From: Geosmithia putterillii
Taxonomy: Eukaryota > Ascomycota > Sordariomycetes > Hypocreales > Bionectriaceae
Direction: 5' to 3'
NCBI GenBank assembly: GCA_900188575.1
Contig: FYEU01000308.1
Span: forward strand, 496,001-560,000
DNA length: 64,000 nucleotides
The notes under the pieces are model-generated. The model worked only from the letters and a program-made list of their open reading frames with translations, made no database searches and was not told the origin of the DNA. This document shows positions 56,489 to 64,000 of the stretch, one piece after another. The position numbers were made by a program, and so were the translations under genes. Every line of letters begins with the position of its first letter. Positions within the stretch are counted from its first letter, which is position 1.

Positions 56489-58024
56489 GATTCGAATTGC
56501 GACTCGTCCACGAGCGTCTGGGTTTAAGTACTCGTAGTCGGGGTGCTCATGGGCCGCCGGCTCGGGCAGAAGTGTCGTTATGCGCCGTCCAAAATGAGGC
56601 GCATGCTGCAGGAAGGACGCAGCTCATGCTGGCCCGAAATGAAGGGGAGACCGTGGCCAGGAGGGCGCGTGAGCAATATTAGCGAGTAGTCTCCATGGGA
56701 ATGGAGCCGATGGTCTGCACCTGGTCAGCGGCTGCCTAGCATCTAGGCCTGGAGTTGTCGCGCGACGCGCTGGTGCCTTGATCGCAGCGTTGTTGGTCGT
56801 CGGCATCATGCTCAGTTCCTGCCTCAGGCACGCACGCCTAAGATGTTGCCGCCGAGAGAAGGTGCAATCGGCATTGCCGCCCACTTCATGCAGACAATCA
56901 ATAATAGTAGCTCCTGGAGAGCAGTAATACGTGCGCAACACCTTGTGCCTTCCTCATTTAACCGCTTACAACATTATTGTAGTATCATTCAGGCCTCCAG
57001 GCCGTTGAATGCGACCGTGATGTTTCGCATGCGTCTCAACCTGGTAGATGTTTGTGCCGAGCTGCATTTACGCCTGTGGATTCGCGGTCTCCAGACGACG
57101 ATGCTCTAGCCGCGGCGGGTGAGAGACGAGTGGTTCATGCGGAATCTCCACGTCGATGCTGGTAGCGAGCGAAAACAAAGCATGATAGAGTGGGAGAGAG
57201 AACATTGAAGGCATAGTTGGAGATGAGAAGTCCGAGTGAACAAGAGAAGGGTTCCGAACAAAATTTGAATAGAAGAGAAGTGTGGCCCGAGTTTCCTCGC
57301 TGAACTTTATGTAATCTGCCGTCTCTCTGAACATTACAATCCTTTCTTTACTTCTCGTAAAGCCATTCCCAAGAGATGGTTTCATGCATTCCGGACAGAA
57401 CCGTACTGTATCTTCTGGTCCTTCCCATATGGATACACGCTCGTAAGAGAAGGACAGTGACGGCACGACTATATGAATAGAGGAATCGGACGAGGGTTGC
57501 ATATTGTGACCCGATATCTTTGGCAATGGCATCCAATGATTCATCAAATGATGGTGAAAAGGATTGTATAAAGTATGGAAATGAATGATGGTAGCACTTC
57601 AACACCGGAGAAAACACCAGTAGGGCACGTAGGAGATCAAAGTCTAATTATCATATAAGCAGAGACGTCGTGGGGAACGATAACGAAAGTGCCAGAATTG
57701 CATAGCTAGGGGTCGTCGAATAATGACATTCATCTCTAGCATCTCTCTCAACTATTCCTTCATATCTCGTTACCTTTCTTCTTCCCCGGTTTCCCTTTCA
57801 GCTCTCCCTTCCGACCGTTACATGCCTTTAATGTTTTTACTGCGGTCTGTGGTTTCTCGGTGACCTCCAGGTCATTCCGGGCTCTTGGGTCTCCGACAAT
57901 ATGAGTGTAACACGATAACATTGATTGATGAAGATTTGTCTAATAAAACATGTATCCGGTATGCGGCTATTCCTGAGTGAATACTTGGTTTATGTCGGAT
58001 TCACTAAGAGTTTTTTCTCCGAGT
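56489..58024. other. 1.5-kb intergenic region
   Basis: Upstream of the DUF7924 gene and downstream of the transporter, both minus strand. A 159-codon open frame (57068-57547, minus) has no recognised domain and overlaps AT-rich sequence. No gene called. Confidence 0.45.
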
Positions 58025-59936
58025 TTACAACCCATAGATAAACTCCAGAGCCCTATCGCCTTCTTTCCCGTTAGTGGTGGCACCCTCCTCCTTCAGCTTC
58101 CGCTTCTGCTGATTGCGGCGGCGAAGGAGCATCCAGCTCGCAAGGTAGAGGAAGGCAGCAACGACCTCCAATCCGGCCGAGGTGGCGTTCCCCATTATGT
58201 AGCGCGGGCCGCTCTGGGTCGGATATAGCTGGGCAGACACGAGCATGGACAGGTTTCCGATAGAGTAGAAGTAAGGTAGAGCAAAAGCGCGCTTGGAATC
58301 GGGAGACATGTTGGTACCAACCCAAGCTACGACGAGGGTGGAGATCGGGTAAAGTCCTAAAGCTCATGGTTAGGCGATGTCGGGCTATTTTTCGTTTGTA
58401 AATGTCTTTAGGTTTCAGTGTACATACCGAGAACCAGAATAAACATGCCAGCATATCCGGCGTGAGGGTTGGGGGATCCCACAGCGACCAGGTAGCCGAC
58501 AATGACGGGGGCACAGCAGCAAACCAGGAACGGAGCGCGGCGGTTGAACTTATCGGAAAGGTAGCAACAGCTAAGCAGGGAGATTGCTCCAAGAACGTAG
58601 ACCGGGATGGTCATGTAGTTGACCTTTATGGAAGCATATCTGTGATACCCGTTAGTAAGAGGATAAGCGAATACACATAGTTTCCATGTCCATTTCTCCA
58701 CATGGTGATGTATCTCAAGACTTACCCAAGCCCGGAGATGATGGTGGGCAGAAAGACTCCAAAGCCTGTGATTGCAACAGAAGAGGTGAAGAATGCAAGG
58801 CCGCAGACGTAAATGAAGGGGTCCTTGAGTGACTCCTTGATCCACCGTTTCTCGAATTTATCGCCGCCACGGAAGAGTTCATCACGCGCCCTACGCAAGC
58901 GCATCGTCTCCTTCTCCTCCTCGGATAGGAACCAGGCCGTCTCGGGCGAGTGAGGTAGGATGGACCATCCGATGCCGCCGACAACAAAGGTCAGGCAGGC
59001 CTCAACGATGAAAAGCCATCTCCACGGCTCAAGGCCACGACGCGTGCCCATGCTCTGCACCGCATATGCAAAGAGGCCGCCAAAGGCTCCCGACGTACAG
59101 TTGGCCAAATTTGTCATCATGACACGCTTGCCCGCCAGCCTCTGCGGGTAAATGGTGGCGAAGAGGTAGGCAAACCCAGGAGATACTCCGGCCTCGCAGG
59201 CACCCAGAAGCATGCGAACGGCTATAGCCTGGCCGTATGTGTGTATGAAGCCGGTTGCCAGTGTGACAACACTCCACAGCAGCAAGGCAGTCCCCAAAGC
59301 CTTGTTGGCACCCCATCGTCGGATAGCGAGAACCCAGGGGACCTCGAATAGGATCAGGTTAACGCTCAGAAGCATAGTAATGTTGCCAAACATGCTTCCC
59401 TCGAGCCCGATGTCTTCAGAAAAGCCGAATATAACCGCATTTCCAAGCTATTTCTCCCCCAATACTGTCAGTGACAGGCGCACATGTAGGTAGATGCATG
59501 TACCCGAAGGCGGGNNNNNNNNNNNNNNNNNNNNNNNNNNNNNNNNNNNNNNNNNNNNNNNNNNNNNNNNNNNNNNNNNNNNNNNNNNNNNNNNNNNNNN
59601 NNNNNNNNNNNNNNNNNNNNNNNNNNNNNNNNNNNNNNNNNNNNNNNNNNNNNNNNNNNNNNNNNNNNNNNNNNNNNNNNNGGGGGTGGGCGGCGGCGGA
59701 TTACTCACGTTGGTCCGATCCAGCGAGGACAGGACAAGAAAGACAAAAGCAACCGGAACAAGCCAGATGTCAAACTTCCGGAGAGCAGCCTTTTCCTTCT
59801 CGGGGTCAACATAGATGTCGACTACGGCTTCATGGGTCGAACCCTCGGACATGGCGTTGGCATCAACTGCGACAGCCCCCTTGTTGTCTATGTCGACTCC
59901 TTTAAGGGAAATATCTGGCACATTTTCGCTTGCCAT
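58025..59936 (-). CDS. MFS transporter, anion:cation symporter (Dal5/allantoate permease-like) family
   Basis: Predicted 12-helix plasma-membrane symporter for an organic anion or vitamin-like solute. Four exons: 59709-59936, 58726-59447, 58428-58639 and 58025-58356, giving 497 aa. The cytosolic N-terminus precedes KAALRKFDIWLVPVAFVFLV, and splicing joins SSLDRTN to LGNAVIFGFSEDIGL, the signature of this family. Further marks are LFEVPWVLAIRRWG, RMLLGACEAGVSPGFAYLFA, NCTSGAFGGLFAYAV, PWRWLFIVEAC and the central loop LPHSPETAWFLSEEEKE. The last exon reads LGLYPISTLVVAWVGTNMSP. The tail is basic (RRRNQQKRKLKEE). A run of 167 N (59515-59681) lies wholly inside intron 1, so the coding sequence is complete. 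It is divergent from the NMT1-like gene. Confidence 0.88.
59515..59681. other. Assembly gap (N run) inside intron 1 of the transporter
   Basis: 167 undetermined bases flanked by CGGG on the left and GGGGGTGGG on the right. The real length is unknown. The flanks suggest a G-rich (C-rich on the transporter strand) low-complexity tract that stopped the assembly. Confidence 0.97.
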
Positions 59937-60954
59937 TTTTTCCGGTGTAGTCCACTTCCGTAAACGATGAGAAAGAGCGACTTGAAAGGCAAAGTTGATT
60001 GAGGAATATAACACAGTGGAAGGGAATGAGGATACCTAACTGCATGGTAGCGCTGACATTTTGGGTCGGGGCTCAAGAGAAGCTTATAAATATTGTGTCT
60101 AGCTAACTTGATATTGACCATGATCATAACACCTGCCTGCTCCCTTATCTCTCCCCTACGCCACTCTGCAAATCGTAGAGTTACGCGCAGAGACATGGGG
60201 GAGGGCATTGAAATCATCTTTGCCGCCCAGCCCGGTATCAATGCCAACCACGGGAATAATCTACCCCAAGAATATTACAGAAATACAGGCCCTGTGATAA
60301 TATCGTAACTTGGTATTGACAGATGCCGGTCAAACTAGTTGCTTCAAGTAGAGGGTGTGTGGCCAATCAACACAACTCGGCGATCGGTGTTTTCTCCAAA
60401 AATGCCGATCGCTGGCGATAGGAATGTGTTCATCAGGTACCGGTATAATGGTATAAGCACCTCGCCAAGTCCCCATTATTGAAAGAGTACGGAGTACGCG
60501 GGGCTAGAGTAATGCAAGTATCCCCACAGGTATCCTTCACGGTGTAGAGCACGGTTCCTATACCCGCTTTCTAACGTGTTAGACGATTGATCTTTTGGTT
60601 CTGATAACACTGACACCACTTACATGGATAATTGAATGGTGAGAATTCTCCCCCAGCACCATGGATCATGCCGAGCCCCACGGCTCTCAGTCGTATGCAT
60701 GGGATTTCAGATAGGATTTTTCTTATCCTTAACCGAAAATACGTGTCGCCTTTCCCAGTCCTTGTTGCCCGCTTACATGACAACTTATATCTTGAGTCCC
60801 TTTCGACTTTGTCGTAGTTGCGCCGTTTTGACTTGGAGGCCCCCATCTGCACACATCCATTTCCTTGGTCGTCTCTCATATTTCAGGACTTCTCTGATCT
60901 CCCTCACTCTTTTTGTCAATTATTTCCCACAATCGAAGCTCCTTCGCATCCATA
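59937..60954. promoter_or_regulatory. Divergent promoter, transporter / NMT1-like gene
   Basis: About 1 kb shared by two divergently transcribed genes. It contains an 8-bp inverted repeat (60380-60412) that includes CGG and CCG triplets, one TACGGAGTA (60488), and a CT-rich leader before the plus-strand ATG. Co-regulation of the two genes is inferred from the arrangement. Confidence 0.5.
60380..60412. promoter_or_regulatory. Inverted repeat GCGATCGG-N17-CCGATCGC, candidate Zn2Cys6 site
   Basis: Perfect 8-bp arms at 60380-60387 and 60405-60412 place CGG and CCG 17 bases apart. Gal4-class (Zn2Cys6) dimers bind such everted or inverted CGG half-sites. A regulator gene of that likely class lies about 2 kb downstream (62025-64000). 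Direct binding is untested. Confidence 0.4.
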
Positions 60955-61869
60955 ATGGCACACTTCCACGTCGCTGCAACAGGCCACAGCCTCAATTACC
61001 TCCCCGAATACATCGCTGACAGGCGTGGCTTCTTTGAGGAGCAGGGAATCGAGCGCTCCGCTTCGGTACCCAAGCCATGGGACCTCGTCCTGGACCGTCT
61101 GGCCGACGGATCGGCTGAGGCAGCCCTTGGTGGTATCTGGGTGCCGTCCATGTATCGCAACCGAGCCAAGGACTACACAGCCTTTGCTCAGGTGTCAAAC
61201 CGGTGCCCATTGGCACTAGTCAAGCGCGGCTCCTCCAACGGATTTGAGCTGTCCGAGGTGGTGGGCAAGACGGTCCTGATGCGATCGGGAAACGGTGCCA
61301 GCGTGGGTCTCTTCTTCAAGATGGTCATCAAGGAGAATGGCGTAGACCCCAAGTCAGTCAACTTCGTCCAGGACCTCGAGGCCCCCATGCTGGCCGAACT
61401 CTTTGCCGGAGGCATGGGGGACTACTTCTTCACCGACATCATCTCGGCTCGCAATATGGCCAGGGGTGACCCCAGTCTGTCCGTCGCCTTCGAGATGGCA
61501 AAGGGTGGTGGCGATATCCCCTGGAGCGTCTACTACCGCGAGACGGCCACCATTACCCCGGAGGTCCTCGACATTCAGAAGAGATTCTGCGCCGCCCTCT
61601 CCAAAGCCATGGACTGGATCCAGAAGAATGATGCCGAAACCTTCAAGGATGACCTTGCCGCCATATTCCCCGCCCTTCCCCTTGACATTGTCGTCGACGT
61701 GACCAATGTTTATCGCGAAAACTCCATGTGGACGTCACCGGTCGTCTCACGCCACGGCTTCGATCGTTGGCAGAAGGGCATTGCTGACGGCTGTCTCGTT
61801 CAAGAACCGCTCCAGTACGAAACCATTGTCAACTCAGAACAGGCAATCGCCGGTATCAACTCTCTATAG
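60955..61869 (+). CDS. NMT1/THI5-like periplasmic-binding-fold protein, intracellular
   Basis: Single exon, 304 aa; the start at 60955 (MAHFHVAATGHSLNYLPEYI) was preferred over an in-frame ATG 42 bases upstream. The fold is that of bacterial sulfonate/nitrate/pyrimidine-precursor binding proteins: LNYLPEYIADRRGFFEEQGI, then WDLVLDRLADGSAEAALGGI, LVKRG, GKTVLMRSGNGASVGLFFKM, VNFVQDLEAPMLAELFAGGM and DYFFTDIISARNMA. There is no signal peptide, so it should be cytosolic. It lacks the CCCFC cysteine cluster of fungal THI5/NMT1 thiamine-precursor enzymes, so it is probably not an HMP-P synthase. It may act as a ligand-binding protein or enzyme for the solute carried by the divergent transporter (inference). 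Confidence 0.78.
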   Translation: MAHFHVAATGHSLNYLPEYIADRRGFFEEQGIERSASVPKPWDLVLDRLADGSAEAALGGIWVPSMYRNRAKDYTAFAQVSNRCPLALVKRGSSNGFELSEVVGKTVLMRSGNGASVGLFFKMVIKENGVDPKSVNFVQDLEAPMLAELFAGGMGDYFFTDIISARNMARGDPSLSVAFEMAKGGGDIPWSVYYRETATITPEVLDIQKRFCAALSKAMDWIQKNDAETFKDDLAAIFPALPLDIVVDVTNVYRENSMWTSPVVSRHGFDRWQKGIADGCLVQEPLQYETIVNSEQAIAGINSL

Positions 61870-62024
61870 ATAAGGAAATACAAATACATAGACGCATGCA
61901 TACAGTCACATATATGAATAAAAAAACTCCGATATAGACCTGGGCGACTCGATCTGAATCAGCGATGCAACCAAAATACCAACCAGTTGGCGCACAATAT
62001 ATCCATATCTCGAAATGATCAATG

Positions 62025-64000
62025 TTACTCTACATCTATCAGGTTCTCGCCCATAATATTCTCGCCTTCCAAAAGCTGCATCATCCACTCATCGGCATCC
62101 CACTCGGCCGTATCAACAAAGTTGGGCGAGCTGCGCTCCCCGGCAATTCGTTCGCCCAGTGACTCGACATCCTCGAGCATTTTCTCGAAGCCTTTCGCCG
62201 GTACACTGCCTGCCTGTATCATCTCGTGGAGAATGCTCTTACCTCCTTGGTACATCAATATATCATCCTCTTCGACCAAGAAAGTCTCTGGGCATCGTGT
62301 GTTGATAGACATTGCTAGGGACATGATCACCAAGCTAGAGAACAGGTGCACGTTCTCCATGAAGCCACGCCGTACTTCAATATAACATTCTGTCAGATCA
62401 TAATATATGTATATATTCCTTGAGAATATTCCTTGAGAATATTCCCCGAGAATGAGTGATGGCGGGAGACATACCTAGAAGGCCACAGGCCTGGAGGTGG
62501 AGCAGCAGGCGCACGCTGGAGCGCGCAGAACTGAGGCAGTTGTCAAACATGTCGTCGGTGTCCTCCTGCAACGCACCTAGAACGTTCTCCCCTACGAATA
62601 TAGCGCGTATCTTTTTGAGAAGCAGTGGGCGAAGAAGCAGCATCATGCACTATAAATCCAATGTTAGTTATATGAATAGAGGATTCGGCAGAGCGTGCCC
62701 ATTGCGCCCCGACACAATAAAGTCATCTGAGCAACGGGTAACGCAGAGTTAGAACCACAAACCTGATTAAACCGGATATGCAGGTTTGCAAATGATCGCA
62801 CAAAGGGCAAAGACGTTGATGCTGGGAGGCCTGTATCGGAGCGTAGAACCAGGCGGGACGGCAGCTTCTTCTTCCAATCCTGGAGGCGGTTCAGGGCGGG
62901 TCTGACAGCAGCGTCAACTCCGAGAGCATCATTCCTTCCGAGGCGTGCCACACAGTTGGCATTGACATCCTGGATGACGGTCAGCTCCACACGAGCCGTG
63001 AGCACGTCAGAGTCGGAGAATTCAGTGCGATCTTGTGGGGATAGGCTCTCTGGGGATGGATAGTCCAGGTCGGTCTGCTCAAGTTGGAGGTTGGGAATGA
63101 CACCCAGTTCCGTGCTAGCCATCCTGTCAAGACAGAAAGTCGACCACCAGAGCCGCTTTCGATGCTCGGTCTCGACAGCAGTGCAGCCTCTTGAGGCGGA
63201 CTTTCTGTGAAGCTGAAGGATATTGCTTATGCGGGCGGCTGCGCCGGCATGCATGTACGCCGTCTTCTTTCGATTCAGGGAGCACGAATAAAGGGCCTGT
63301 CGAATACGTCAGTCATTGTTACCATCATCCGTCGGAGGCGTGCGCTCTACGGAGGCTTGAGGCTTCAGGTATTGACTCACCACCAGATTGAGAACTTCCA
63401 CATGCTCCACCATGACCTCTTCATACGGAACCTTGAGCAGCTGCAGAGCTTGTTCAAAGAACTGCTTTCCAGGTGGAGATTCCCCAGAGGAGGCTACGGC
63501 GATCCCAAAGGGTCCCTGGCCGGCGGGGCTATGGCCATCAGTGGAGATCTCAATGTCGCCAATCTCACCATTGAAGGCTTTGCTGATGGCAAATACAACG
63601 AGGAGCTTGCAGAGCCACATGCGGTCTCGCGATTCGGTCGAGTTGGATATCTTATACGTCGCTTCCAGACGTCGCCGGAAATCCTCAAGGCAGAACCAGT
63701 GCCAATCGTGACCGATGTATGTGAAGAACTGTTCCACGAGGCAGATGGCGTAGGGGTACGGTGGAAGTCTAAATGTGCATTTTACATCTGCCCTCGCATT
63801 GTCAGCCTACGAGCTTATGTTGACGTAGCCCAAGCTCAATTCCGGTGAGGAGAGGCAACTCACGCATGGTATCAAAGCTCAGGGCAGTATACTCGTACGG
63901 GGGTGTCCTTGCAACATCGCAGGTAGCTGGATCTTGCGCCGGTAAGGGCTCATCCTCGGAATCCCGAGACACTGGTGAGTTTGACAAGATGCTACTAAAC
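62025..64000 (-). CDS. Fungal-specific transcription factor (Fungal_trans domain), 5' partial
   Basis: Five exons seen: 63865 to the window end, 63381-63787, 62763-63296, 62475-62649 and 62025-62389. The frame is open to base 64000, so the N-terminus with the expected Zn2Cys6 DNA-binding domain is outside. The middle homology region reads RLPPYPYAICLVEQFFTYIG, LWLCKLLVVFAISKAF-like sequence (DRMWLCKLLVVFAISK), YMHAGAAARISNILQLHRKS, EHRKRLWWSTFCLDRMAS and HIRFNQCMMLLLRPLLLKK. These are typical of fungal regulators of nutrient or secondary pathways. The C-terminus is acidic and could activate transcription. It converges with the NMT1-like gene, 155 bp apart, and probably controls it and the transporter. 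Confidence 0.85.
62413..62452. repeat. 13-bp tandem repeat (three copies) in an intron
   Basis: ATATTCCTTGAGA is repeated at a 13-base period, the third copy with CC for TT. It lies inside the last intron (62390-62474) of the regulator gene. Confidence 0.8.

Noticed and set aside
57068..57547. 159-codon minus-strand ORF
   Set aside because: No domain, AT-rich sequence and no codon bias; probably chance.
1..64000. CRISPR arrays, prophage, rRNA genes and intact transposons
   Set aside because: No spaced direct repeats, rRNA sequence, transposase or reverse-transcriptase coding region was seen in a eukaryotic, gene-dense window.

Overview
The window is nuclear DNA of a filamentous ascomycete (Pezizomycotina). 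Genes are compact and carry 54-185 bp introns with GTRNGT-type donors and YAG acceptors. Coding DNA is rich in C/G-ending codons. Family content (Pol iota, TRAPPC13, a fungal DENN protein, Zn2Cys6-type regulators, a DUF7924 protein) fits a Sordariomycete, probably Hypocreales; the order is my inference. I read 23 protein genes (two cut by the window edges) and one clear tRNA. Exon models were built by hand from splice signals, and each complete model closes in frame.

Region 0-29 kb is mostly housekeeping. It holds the 3' end of SEC17 (alpha-SNAP), a secreted GH15 glucoamylase without a starch-binding domain, the tri-snRNP factor SNU66, a Tag1-like vacuolar-type membrane protein, a KHDC4-like KH-domain RNA-binding protein and TRAPPC13. 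A 3.5 kb gene-free stretch follows, rich in a TACGGAGTA motif. After it come a DENN/C1 protein, a DUF726 (TMCO4/Mil1-like) protein whose nucleophile serine is glycine, DNA polymerase iota with a C-terminal ubiquitin-binding-type finger, and tRNA-Arg(TCT) with a 6-nt intron.

Region 29-46 kb holds a disordered conserved protein, anthranilate synthase TRP2, a small conserved two-exon protein, ribosomal protein L3, an F-box protein and S-adenosylmethionine synthetase. A 3.4 kb gene-free stretch follows, with a tRNA-like sequence and a strong hairpin.

Region 46-64 kb looks accessory and metabolic: a ferric-reductase-type oxidoreductase, a mitochondrial-type class III CoA-transferase (SUGCT-like), an acyl-CoA dehydrogenase and an MDR enoyl-reductase-like protein, the last three in tandem on the minus strand. 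Next is a DUF7924 protein with PD-(D/E)XK-like residues. The window ends with a small module: an ACS-family MFS transporter (with an assembly gap inside intron 1), a divergent NMT1/THI5-like periplasmic-binding-fold protein, and a convergent fungal-specific transcription factor cut by the window end. The transporter/NMT1-like divergent promoter carries a CGG-N17-CCG inverted repeat that could be that factor's site. I saw no CRISPR array, rRNA gene or intact transposon.
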